A DNA stretch of 64,000 nucleotides, from contig JARKIF010000027.1 in assembly GCA_029378245.1 (NCBI GenBank), positions 434,001 through 498,000 on the forward strand, in the 5' to 3' direction. The translations under genes were made by a program, and so were the position numbers. Below, piece after piece: positions 1 through 10,026 of the stretch. The stretch comes from Roridomyces roridus (Eukaryota > Basidiomycota > Agaricomycetes > Agaricales > Mycenaceae). Under the pieces are notes generated by a model. That model was not told the origin of the DNA, did no database searches, and saw only the letters and a program-made list of their open reading frames with translations. The first letter of the stretch is position 1. Every line of letters begins with the position of its first letter.

Positions 1-190
1 AGGAACCTGAAGTTGAGTTCACAATTTTCAAAGTTCTGACTGATTTCATGTACCATCATGTTTCTTATCAGAAATTGATGGGACATCAGAGGTTCAGAGG
101 TAAGGTAGAGGTCGACCTCTGAAGGGTCAGAGGTTTCGGAGGTAAGGGTAGAGGTAGGGCCATTCGTACCTCTACCTCTACCCCTGGTGA

Positions 191-580
191 ACCTTAAATT
201 ATGTCCGCAGACACTGGAAAGGCCCTGTTTGCATAGTAGGCCACTGGAAAGAGCCCCAGAGGACTTTCTCAATTTTTTCGGTACATGGTCTCGACCTGGT
301 CACGTGTACGATTAGTCACGTGCTCTGGTCACATGCGGACCCTCGTCAACTCAGAATTTCTACGGAAAACCCCAATCTTGGGCTCCAGAGCTGATAGAAT
401 GGACTGGAAGCCCTTGGGAGGCATGTGCAGGCAGCAGGGGGGACAAAATACCCAAAATAATGTCATTTGATGCGTCCAAAAAAGGAAATTTCCTTTTATA
501 GAGGAGGGGAGGGTCTGCCAATTTGGCTGAAAAAAGAAATTCGAGGTGATGTGCTGATCTCTTATCTTTGGTGCCCCTTG
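191..580 (-). mobile_element. hAT-like MITE, copy 1, one end missing
   Basis: This stretch is an inverted, diverged copy of the complete MITE at 17837-18303; shared blocks include the AAAGGAAATTTCCTTTTATA segment and CACGTG-rich tracts. It ends at 580 in CTTATCTTTGGTGCCCCTTG, which matches the reverse complement of the other copy's left terminal repeat. The opposite end is not found; similarity fades near 191 and the first 190 bases hold a different GGTAGAGGT-type inverted repeat. No coding sequence is seen. Confidence 0.7.
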
Positions 581-1090
581 GGCGGTATACGTATGGGCAT
601 TGACTGTGGAGGTTGAGTTGGATTTACTGCGGCATCTTTCCGGAAGCCCAGTAGCCTCCGATCCGACTGGCTGCCAGAAGAATGGTAGATCTGCCGGTGG
701 GGACTTTTTACATAGAACTTCGGAGGATTGACGCTGCCTGCCTTCTGAACCAAAATAGGTGGTTCAAAAGTAGATACCCGGCTTGGTCAAGTTTCCTCGT
801 CCAGTAGCACAGACACGACCTGGCCCCTGAGAGTCCCATCCAGTGATGTCTAACCGTTCTTCACCCGTAGGCATCATTGTTTTTGGTACGCAATCAAAAT
901 GAAATTTGGCATCAAAATTGTGAACACTCTGGCTGTCCACACAATGACCCAGAAATTATGAAGCTTCACCCACCCCTGTTTTCGATGCTGAGGAACATGA
1001 ATATGACGGCACCAGAGCCATCAAAGTGATCCGTATGCGGCAAATTGACAAATATGCTCAAAATATGCTAACCGTTTCGTTCCACATTCA
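581..1090. other. No gene seen
   Basis: About 500 bases between the MITE end and the 3' end of NLR copy 1. The short open frames on both strands have no recognisable protein features. From about 1095 the sequence becomes homologous to the duplicated block at 19840. Confidence 0.5.
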
Positions 1091-1185
1091 GCATCTGTAC
1101 AAATGATAAATACTGTTCACTCGAAGCCTGAGAACAAGGAGAATGAGGGGGGAAGGGGTAGATCACGAGAGTGCCGTAGGTTGGA

Positions 1186-4164
1186 TCACGGAGAGGCCAT
1201 ATTCGAGGAGGCATTGTGCAGCGGAGTCCCGCCATCTTCCTCGGCAGCATTGACTGAGGCCCCATGTTCAATCAGCAGCTTTGCAATATCAAGGCGGCCA
1301 TCCTGGGAGGCATAGTGCAGTGGAGTCCCGCCATCTTCCCTGGCAGCATTGACTGAGGCCCCATGTTCAATCAGCAGCTTTGCAATATCAAGGTGTCCAT
1401 CCGAGGAGGCATAGTGCAGTGGAGTCCAGCCATCTTCCCTGGCAGCATTGACTGAGGCCCCATGTTCAATCAGCAGCTTTGCAATATCATGGTGTCCATC
1501 CGAGGAGGCATAGTGCAGTGGAGTCCCGCCATCTTCCTCGGTAGCATTGACTGAGGCCCCATAATCTATCAGCAGCTTTGCAATATCATGGTGTCCATCT
1601 GAGGAGGCACAGTGCAGTGGAGTCCCGCCATCTTCCTTGGCAGCATTGACTGAGGCCCCATAATCTATCAGCAGCTTTGCAATATCATGGTGTCCATCCG
1701 AAGAGGCACAGTGCAGTGGAGTCCCGCCATCTTCCTTGGCAGCATTGACTGAGGCCCCATAATCTATCAGCAGCTTTGCAATATCATGGTGTCCATCCGA
1801 AGAGGCACAGTGCAGTGGAGTCCCGCCATCTTCCTCAGCAGCATTGACTGAGGCCCCATGTTCAATCAGCAGCTTTGCAATATCAAGGCGGCCACCCGAG
1901 GAGGCATAGTGCAGTGGAGTCCCACCATCTTCCTCAGCAGCATTGACTGAGGCCCCATGTTCAATCAGCAGCTTTGCAATATCAAGGCGGCCACCCGAGG
2001 AGGCATAGTGCAGTGGAGTCCCACCATCTTCCTCAGCAGCATTGACTGAGGCCCCATGTTCAATCAGCAGCTTTGCAATATCAAGGCGGCCACCCGAGGA
2101 GGCATAGTGCAGTGGAGTCCCGCCATCTTCCTCAGCAGCATTGACTGAGGCCCCATGTTCAATCAGCAGCTTTGCAATATCAAGGCGGCCACCCGAAGAG
2201 GCATAGTGCAGTGGAGTCCCGCCATCTTCCCTGGCAGCATTGACTGAGGCCCCATGTTCAATCAGCAGCTTTGCAATATCAAGGTGTCCATCCAAGGAGG
2301 CATAGTGCAGTGGAGTCCTGCTATTTTCCCTGGCAGCATTGACTGAGGCCCCATGTTCAATCAGCAGCTTTGCAATATCAAGGTGGCCATTCAAGGAGAC
2401 ATAGTGCAGTCCAGTGAATCCATACTTGTCAGTGGCATTAACTTCCACCTTCCCAGTATGGAGCAAAGACAACACTCCTTCTTGAAAACCTATTTCTGCA
2501 CACATACAGATAGCTGGCAAACCAGGCCTCTCCTGCAACTGGCACAGTGCTATGTACTGGGTACTCTCATCATCCAGCAGATGCATTGCTATTTGGAGTA
2601 GCTGCCCCTGAGTTGTATCATTGCAGTCCTGAAAGTGATGAAACCATTCTGTTGCTGCATAGATTCCAAGTGGGTACCTCTCCAGGGTCTCCTCAGTCAT
2701 TACATGATCATCCTGAGAAAATAGAAGAAGATATCTCAAACAAGTCTGTGTGATGAACTTTTGTGAGATGTTTTGACTGAGATCAAAAGCGCATCCATGC
2801 TCTTGAGCAAACTTTGTCGAAAGGACATAGTCTCGTACTGAGGAGTGTGCAAAACTGATTGTTTCAGTCTTTATTACAATGAGGCCATCAAGCAGCTTGA
2901 AAATCCCAGAATTTCCCCGGCGCCTGCTAGGGTAATGAATTGATGCATCCAGCTTGGAGAAGTCAAAATTTGGTAAGTCCAAGCGAAAAGCAATAGCATC
3001 TGCAAGCTCTTCTGGAGCCAGTTCTCTTGCTGAGAATACAAGCCACCGTAGTATTGCCTGAATGAAAACTGGTGACACTTTGGGTTCTGCCTTTGCACGA
3101 TTAAGGAAACGGCTGTATATGCTGAAGAGATCACCAGGCAGAACTGCAAGGACCTCATCCCATTCATCCTCCCAATGACAATGACCTAATTCCCTGATCA
3201 AGCAATCTGCCATGCGGAACCTATGAATACCTTTTAGTTTAAGCCAAAATAAAGAAAGTCTGACATACATTCCATTGCTCTGTTTCGCAATTTGTGCAGT
3301 GACTGCATTGGCATGTTCAATATCAGTTGACATTGCCAAAATCTTGCTGTTGACAAAGGATTTTATATCCTCTTCCAGAATTGATGTGTGCAACTGTATC
3401 AAAGGAATGGCCTCGAAACCTGTTTGGAATTCCTGGCAAGGTTGACTTGTGAACAGCAAGTGCACCCCTTTTGTGCAAGCATTGAAAAGATTGTTGACCC
3501 ATCCAACCAGACCTGTCCAATCATCCTTGTGGCATTCATCCAGTCCATCTAGGACAATGTATGTCTGTTCCAGCTCTTCAATCAGGCTATCTAGGAGTTC
3601 TTGGAGATCTCTCATCAGTGGTTGTACAGTTCCATTTCCAAGCCTTTCATGAAGGTGCCGCAGTGAATGATGTTGAGTGGCTGACTTTCCAGAGAGCTGC
3701 CAGACAATAGAGCGCAACATAATGTTCAGCCTCTGTCTGTCATTCCTAAAGTCAAAAAAGAAATATGAGACTGTGCCACCAGCCTCAACAAGGTCTCGAA
3801 TGACTGTTGAGCTGTTCATGTCAGCAGAGATAGTGCAATGAAATAAATGAAGTACCTGAGTACACTTTTCCCTGTTCCAGCTGAAATTGATCAGATATGA
3901 AGTTGACTAAAATTGAGCCAACATACAGATTCCCTGGATCCACAAGATGCCAGGTGACTTTTTCCACCTGATGACTTGATCATTGCATAGTAGCCAGCTT
4001 CCGGTATCTGCATAACGCAACTCTTGCAGCTGAAGCTGTCTGTCCTGTGTATCAGGAGGCTTTCCCAACCACTTGAACAAATCATCCTCTGATCTACACC
4101 AAAGATGAGCCACAACAGCTATACCAGGAGAAAATGTGATTAACCCTTGGATACTGTTATACAA
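1186..4164 (-). CDS. NACHT-ankyrin NLR protein, copy 1 (5' end incomplete)
   Basis: Predicted STAND-class immune-type receptor: a NACHT NTPase followed by ankyrin repeats. Three exons are visible: 4164-3927, a 25-nt micro-exon 3880-3856, and 3811-1186. Splicing gives WIQG-I-SGTGKS-VL, so the Walker A motif lies on the micro-exon; both introns (46 and 44 nt) have GT-AG ends. Walker B follows as IVLDGLDECH. After a helical region with the family motif LRWLVFSARELAPEELADA come about 12 full ankyrin repeats and a partial thirteenth, each 33 residues, several nearly identical. The true start is not identified; the first in-frame codon at 4164 is TTG, and an intron joining a Gly-rich upstream exon is possible. 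The ORF is intact over the NACHT and repeat region. A frameshifted direct duplicate lies at 19931-22601. Confidence 0.85.
1190..2450 (-). repeat. Tandem 99-bp ankyrin-coding repeats
   Basis: About twelve 99-bp units encode ankyrin repeats of the form DIAKLLIEHGASVNAA followed by xEDGGTPLHYASxxGx. Four consecutive units (about 1830-2230) are almost identical at the nucleotide level, and a block of three others shares the variant DGHHDIAKLLIDYGA. This implies recent unit duplication or gene conversion. Confidence 0.9.
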
Positions 4165-4718
4165 GGATCAGTGAACTTGACAGTGGGGTTGTCAAAAAGC
4201 TTACACATTGACAATGGGGTTCCCTCCAGAACCACCAGTACCCCCGGTTCCATCACCTGCTCCCCCACTACCTCCTGGGCCACCTGTAGCCACAGATCAT
4301 GATCTATTCAGGATCCACTCTGAGATTCACACACCGATGACAATCACATCCCCGCCTCTTCCGATTTGGTGGGTGTGGGACATTGTGCAGCTAAGGTGCA
4401 GATCAGGGATGAACCAAGTGGACTAGCTAAGAGAGCGGCTTACAGCAAGCAGATCACTGGGAAACTTGGTGGTAGGAAGCAAAGTGCCAGCGTGCAGGGG
4501 CAAACATGTACAAGCCTTCTCAGAGGACAAATATGCACAAATATTCTCATAAGATTCTTCCACCAAGACGACACTGTTACATTGTTGTTACAGAATAACT
4601 ACATAATAATACATATTGCTGTGTCAATGAGCATGAGGTGCGACAGTGTTTTGCTGTGCTTCCGGCTCAACAACTTCGGACATTGTGTAAAAAAGATAAC
4701 ACCCATGCATAGTGATGG
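4165..4718. other. Conserved NLR 5'-flanking block, coding status unclear
   Basis: The segment 4200-4594 is repeated beside NLR copy 2 at 22640-23030. Read on the minus strand it has a Gly-rich stretch that could be an N-terminal NLR exon; read on the plus strand it starts an ORF MTMGFPPEPP that is open for 160 codons in copy 2 but frameshifted here by a one-base difference near 4323. Differences between the copies fall on all three codon positions, so neither reading is clearly favoured. Similarity stops at about 4594. Confidence 0.4.
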
Positions 4719-5075
4719 CTAATCGTCGTCCACAAAGGAAACGAGGACAAACGGGACAATTGAGCTGAATCGGATGGAAGTGGGCTCGGGAGGAAGGGGA
4801 ACTGCCGTGGGCTGCGCGGTAGTTGCCGGCGGTTGAGTCGTGCCGGTAGTGGAAGGAGTCGGCGGCCGTGTCGTACCGGTACCTGCCGTAGGTGCCGGTC
4901 GAGTCGGTTGGGCCGGCACCTGCGGCCCAGGGTCTATAATCGTGCCGTCAAAGTAGCCACCCAAGCCACGGGCTTTGGCAAGGGCCAAGATCTTGGTTCT
5001 AAAACCACTGTATCCAGTACCGTCAAACTTCTCTCCATCGGGAAGCAATGGTACGCCGGTAGAATTCGAAGACAT
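4719..5075 (-). mobile_element. Copia-type Gag N-terminal fragment
   Basis: The 118-residue ORF begins MSSNSTGVPLLPDGEKFDGT and contains FRTKILALAKARGL and GYFDGTI, the pattern of the N-terminal Gag region of Copia LTR retrotransposons. After about 50 residues it becomes a Pro/Thr-rich linker and then stops; no nucleocapsid knuckle, protease, integrase or reverse transcriptase follows. It is a 5' remnant of an element in minus orientation with its LTR-like leader at 5076-5440. Confidence 0.6.
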
Positions 5076-5440
5076 GTCTATCAGAGCAACAGCAACAAGA
5101 ATATGATGCGAGTATTTGCTAGTCGTGAGCCGCTAGTTCGAGAGTGTATACGAGTATTCGGAAGCAAGATTTAGGCAACGGGGCCCATAACCTGTAAACA
5201 ATACTCAGTCGGGCACACAATAGGGTGAACGGCTGTATTGAATACCTGTAAACAATACTACATCACTTGTAAGTAAGAGATAAGAAGGAAAGTGAAGAGA
5301 GATACAGACCTCAGTCGGGCACACAATAGGGTGAACGGCTGAGGTCTGCTCAAAGGAACGGGGGTTTATATACGTAGGAGCTCCGCAGCATGATGCTGCG
5401 CCGTAGTCCTGCGGCGCAGCATCCGACCACTGACCAGCAA
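5076..5440 (-). repeat. LTR-like leader with direct repeats
   Basis: A 30-bp direct repeat starting CAGTCGGGCACACAATAGGG occurs at 5206-5235 and 5312-5341; a 14-bp direct repeat CCTGTAAACAATAC occurs near 5191 and 5246. The second 30-mer is flanked by GACC and GGTC extending an inverted pair. This sits immediately 5' of the Gag fragment on the minus strand, where the LTR and leader of the element would be. LTR boundaries and a target duplication were not found. Confidence 0.4.
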
Positions 5441-5442
5441 GA

Positions 5443-6198
5443 TTAAGCCGAAGTTACAGAAAAGGAAAACAAAATACATGTCGAGCCACCTTCCAACAGC
5501 AACACATACGGTGACATACCTGATCTCGCACCCATAAGATCGCGCGTCCTACCCCATAGGTAGAAAAATAGCCACGCAGCCTGTGTTGCAGTCATCGAGC
5601 AGAGGATACTCGACGGAATAAGAACATACCTCTGAATCTCCAACCTCTCTTCCACAAATTTTGCAGCTGGCGGCAATTCTCGGAAAGTCGACAAATCGAA
5701 ACTGACATTGACGTGGATCTCTCTGGGTGCCATCAACAAGCCTTTGCCAGGATGGTACCTCGCGACTCTGCTCTGGCCCGCACTGAGATTATCCCAATAT
5801 TCTACCTCCGCCGGCTCCAATTGCGGCTTTCGGGTTAGAAGAGGTCCAAGAGCCTCCTTTGGCAGGATAGTTTCGTCGTCCGGATTGTCGAGGTAGGCTT
5901 CATCGTATATGTAGATTGGGTGAGGATCGACGGTGCATTCGCCGAGGACCGAAAATCCCGACGGTGGGACGAAAGACGGTGTCGACTCCTCGCCACCGGA
6001 CGCAGGCTTCACAAGATATGCGCGCGATGAGTGATAGTAGTCTGCGCGGTGTATGACTTCGACTTGGAGGATGGCGAGATACGTGCTGCTTTTGATGTCG
6101 AGAGCAGCGGAGGTGGCAACCTCGCAGTCCAGGTAGGCCACGATTTTGAGGGCGGACGGCGTCAATAGAGCCCAGTGGTATGTTTTGGTGCCGTTCAT
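5443..6198 (-). CDS. Hypothetical protein, possibly truncated
   Basis: An open frame of 251 codons starting MNGTKTYHWALLTPSALKIV. I do not recognise the family. There are no membrane segments or signal peptide in the first 200 residues. A probable intron begins at the GTATGT near 5626 and ends in CACAG; splicing changes the frame to one ending in RAILWVRDQ before another GTATGT at about 5521. The last exon would then lie in the LTR-like DNA at 5440 and below, so the gene may have lost its 3' end to that insertion. Confidence 0.5.
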   Translation of the reverse strand: MNGTKTYHWALLTPSALKIVAYLDCEVATSAALDIKSSTYLAILQVEVIHRADYYHSSRAYLVKPASGGEESTPSFVPPSGFSVLGECTVDPHPIYIYDEAYLDNPDDETILPKEALGPLLTRKPQLEPAEVEYWDNLSAGQSRVARYHPGKGLLMAPREIHVNVSFDLSTFRELPPAAKFVEERLEIQRYVLIPSSILCSMTATQAAWLFFYLWGRTRDLMGARSGMSPYVLLLEGGSTCILFSFSVTSA

Positions 6199-6473
6199 GA
6201 GCGAGTGAAGAGGGGAAGATGAAAAATTGCTTGATCAAATTCGAGTCAGTGATGCCCCTATCCTAGATTCAGTAGCCATCTCATGCATTCATGCGTTCAA
6301 AGTGGTCAAGGAAATGAAAATGTCACCGAGAGGCTTACAAACAGAGGATTTATAATCCAGTCGGCGAGAAGGAGGTCCAAAACGGGGGCCACGGAGTGTA
6401 CGGATCGCCGTTGGTGTGAAAATTTAGTTGTAAGCTACATGTGCTGTAATGAAGGTAGTCTATACCAAGAAAT
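6199..6473. other. Intergenic, no gene seen
   Basis: Sequence between the start of the unknown 251-codon gene and the stop codon of the downstream zinc-cluster regulator. It should hold the promoter of the first gene and the 3' UTR of the second; no distinct motif stands out. Confidence 0.4.
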
Positions 6474-8599
6474 CTAAAGCCCCAGAGCGTTAAACTTGCT
6501 CTGAATCTTCTCTAACTGATACTCTGCAAAAAAAAACCGTGTCAAACCATCTCTATCCGCGAACAGGTGGAACACTCACGAACAAGAGGACAATCCACAG
6601 CCAAAAGGTTCATCGTCGTCAACCCCGTCTGCAAATCGACGAGCAATGCCGCCTCCTCGCTGTTCCTCGCCACGTCCACATTCAACGTGCTCCCGAGACA
6701 CTCCTGGAAATACCGCATCCTCTCCACTCGATGTGCGATCGCCTGACATGCAAGGAGCAGCAGCGTCCCTACGACCGGTGAAGCGCACCCGAAGTTGGGC
6801 ACGTTAGTGTCCCCGAGGGTGCTGAGGATTCTCCGCGCTGCAACGACGCAGGCAGCCACTGCTTCCCCCGTCCCACTCGCGTCGGCCCCACACTGCGGTC
6901 TGTGGAGCTGGATAATGGCAGCAGAGAGCAACGCATGTGTCACCGCCATCATACGTGCCTCCTCCCCACGACTGCCGTAGTAGTGGCTCACAGACGGGAT
7001 ACCCGCTGCAAACTGCTGGATGCGCGCCTCGAGCCCGGCATGTGCGTTCGTATACGCTGCCTGTGCTTGCGGAGACATTGCTGAAATTGTCCTTAGTTCC
7101 TTCTTCGCAAGAAAAGAGGGGATAAACCCTTACATCTGGACCACTTGCCCGCCAACTGCGTCGCCCGCTGAAGTAGGACCATCGCCTGCACCTGCGCCGA
7201 AACCACCGAATTGGGACCTGGAACTCCCCGCACGACGAACCCTTGCACGGTATCCACACCCCGTAAATCACGAGGCAGCATCCCGCGCTCGTACTGTGCG
7301 ATATCAAGCGGCCACGGCGTGTCAATGTGCAATCCAGGGGATTCCAGCACGCCGAACGTGTTGCTGCTGTTGCTCGAGCAGGCACGAAGGGTCATGATTA
7401 AACAGTGTTGCGCGTAGACCACAGTCCAAAACCCGCGGATGCGTTCGCCTTCTTCAATGGCGTCGCGTGGGGGCTCGAGGAAGATCTCTGCTGAGCCTGG
7501 AGCGCTGAGGAGCGGGGGGTCGGACGAACCGGGGCGCGAGGAACGGATCATGTGGAGGTGGTACCCTAACGAAAGCGTCACTGCGGCGTTGATGTGGAAC
7601 TCTGCCTCGAGGAATTGTTTGCTGCCGAGGAAGTAGGTGGAGAGAAGAACGTGGGCTTGAATCGTGTGAATGCGGTGGACCGGGTGCGCTTTGTCGGAGA
7701 GTTCTGTGGCGATGTGCTGCTGGGCTCGGCGGATAAAGATGGTCTCGTACGACACGAGGGGTTCAGACCGCGAGAGGTGAATGCCCCAGAGATATACCGC
7801 GCATAGCAGAGCTGGAGATGGACGATTCGGGTGCCCGAGTGGGAGCTGTAGCAACGCAGATGCACGGAAGCGGCCTGGATGCATAAAGAAACTGTACTGA
7901 GACGCGTGGGGAAGGAATGAGTCCAAGCTGGAGGCATTTTAGCCCGAGCTTCTTCTGATGAAAAAATGACATACAGCATGGGAATCATATCCACCGGTGG
8001 TTCTTGAACCCCGAGCAGTGAATGATCAGAGTCTGAAAAACTGCCAGACGTCCCTGGAGTCCATAGGTTAAACCATGTACACTCAAAAGAGTCGACCGAC
8101 CTGAAATGATACTGGGCGAAGACGGAGTCGGCGATGCCACTTCGTAGCGCGAGCTTCCAGAAGACGACTGGGTCTGGAGCGGGTTCTCCAACTCATTGAC
8201 GCGCGCTTTGAGACGACTGATAGTCTCCTGAAGATCCTTGGTCCGAGAGCTGACATCCGTGTATTCACACTCGTCGTCTTTCGGGACACGCGTGCATGGT
8301 CCGCATACAGGGCGCTAAATTTGGCCCTCAGAACGCAATACGAAGCTTAGCGCGGTCACTTACAACACCGTCGCATTTCTTCAGTACTTAATTCAGCGCC
8401 GGAAGAGAAGAAGAAAGTGATACGCACAATCTTGAGATGCCTGCCAGCGAAAAATGTAAGCGGACGGATCTCGAGGCTGACTGACTGGAACTTGCCTGCA
8501 GTTGAGACACGCCTTGCCTCGTCTCAGAGGTTCCGTACGAGGCTTCGGAGGGCGTTTCCTGGACGGTTTCACGGGCATTGAATTCGAGGAGGACGCCAT
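6474..8599 (-). CDS. Zn2Cys6 fungal transcription factor
   Basis: Eight exons (8599-8496, 8440-8428, 8378-8364, 8314-8083, 8032-7975, 7927-7134, 7080-6580, 6523-6474) join in frame to about 588 residues. The N-terminal zinc cluster reads KACLNCRHLKIKCDG then VRPVCGPC and a last Cys in DDECEY, the six-Cys DNA-binding motif. A heptad-like linker (SRTKDLQETISRLKARVNELE) is the probable coiled-coil dimerisation segment. The remainder has the fungal middle-homology pattern, including SFLPHASQYSFFMH and SRSEPL. Two exons are tiny (13 and 15 nt) and the first intron uses a GCAAGT donor. Target genes are unknown; none of its neighbours forms an obvious cluster with it. The intron donor at 8082 is the least certain join. 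Confidence 0.85.
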
Positions 8600-9198
8600 C
8601 TATGCGAGCTGAATGCGATTCTGAGTCTCTCCTCGCCGAGCGCATCTCAGCTATTATACTCGCCTTTGAAAGCCGTAGTAAGGACCCCGTGCCATCGAGT
8701 CGGTGCTGCCTAATCACAAAGGTAAGCGTTCAGAATTCCGCAGTAACGTTGTGCGGGGAGTAGAAGGACTGATGGGGCTAAATTCAGACGCATCACCGTC
8801 CTTGCCGACGAATCGGGTCACGTTTTGGCTGATTAAACACCTTGCTTGCCCTCCCCCTGCGCAGCCGCACCGCCGTCCCGCGTCGGCAGCTGTGCCTCCT
8901 CCAATATATCGTCCGTGTTCTTCGAATGAATGTCGAATAGACCTTACCAAGTCCGCACGTGCAGAGGATTTGGACTGCTGCGTTCCAGATATACACCTGC
9001 GAGATGAAAGCTCACGTTCCTGCCGATGGACTCGACCGGAGAACTACGTTCCGAGAACCTCGAAGGAAGATTGTGAAGGAGTGAAACAAAGATCGACGTG
9101 GATGAATCAGAGAACATCCCAAAGTGGAAAAACCGCCGCCCGATCTGACGTACACAGCTTTACGCAAGGACGACGACTGACGACGATCACTTGAAAAG
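8600..9198. other. Regulator upstream region, no gene seen
   Basis: Upstream of the zinc-cluster regulator. A 163-codon open frame on the plus strand (8703-9194) has biased composition and no family resemblance; I read it as non-coding. Confidence 0.4.
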
Positions 9199-9561
9199 TC
9201 ACTCCCAGTCAAAATCGGTCATGCTGAGATATGCCGAGAACTGCGGAAATTGGTTGGATCAAAACTGTAAATGCTGAGAGTCCAGCTTTCTGCTGAGATC
9301 TGCAAAAGCGCTTGAAGATGCATCGAAATGTACAAAGATTATGTGGTTGTAGCATGTACCGGCATATCTGAGCCTACGGTTTCCAATAAAATATATGCTG
9401 AGATCTGTTGAAATATGCCGAAATCTGTTGAGACCGATCATCTTAAAATTCTGTAGCAGATCTCAGCAGAAAGCTGGACCCTCAGCATGTCCGTCTCGCT
9501 CGGAGCTAATATCAGCATTTCTCAGCTAATCTCAGCATGCCCGATTTTGACTGGGAGTCAC
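9199..9561. mobile_element. Foldback-type MITE
   Basis: A 363-bp element bounded by 32-bp inverted repeats starting GTCACTCCCAGTCAAAATCG (left, 9199) and GTGACTCCCAGTCAAAATCG (right, reverse complement from 9561), 30 of 32 bases identical. A second internal inverted pair of about 29 bp (9271-9300 against about 9459-9488) includes AGCTTTCTGCTGAGATCT. TGCTGAGAT recurs several times. No ORF and no target-site duplication are seen. Confidence 0.7.
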
Positions 9562-10026
9562 TAATAGTTGTCAAGTTGGAAGACAAATCTTTCATGGAAA
9601 AATTGTGACTGGTCCTAGCGCTTCGAGGCTGGAGCGCTATCCCAAGTCTCCCGGTGGTGAAAACGCCTTGTGCGACACTCGGACATGCGAGACCTTGACT
9701 TCGTTCGGTCTTCGAGAAACAAAAAGCAGGGCTAGAATCGCGGAGCTTGCCCGGCAAATCAAGTAGCCAAGACCAATTCAAGAAGCAAAGTTGTAGGCGT
9801 AAATGACCAAGATCGGCGATCCCCGGTGTATTGCCCAGAATAGAGCGGTGCACTCAAGTCTGAATTCCGCGGAGTTCTGGAAATCAAATACGTGTACGTT
9901 GAGAGGAGTTGCGAGTAGGAGTGGTAGTATATATTGTACGTGGTTGTTGAATAAATTATTTCCTATCCCAAACGTTAGTCTCGCAGGCAGTCAATCTAAC
10001 CTGAGTTGATCTCGTACCTCGAGCAT
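9562..10026. other. Intergenic, no gene seen
   Basis: Between the MITE and the stop codon of the ABC transporter. No coding region or repeat could be supported. Confidence 0.4.

Noticed and set aside
8703..9194. 163-codon plus-strand ORF upstream of the transcription factor
   Set aside because: Pro/Ser/Arg-rich chance frame with no splice sites, domain or conservation; overlaps the likely promoter of the regulator.
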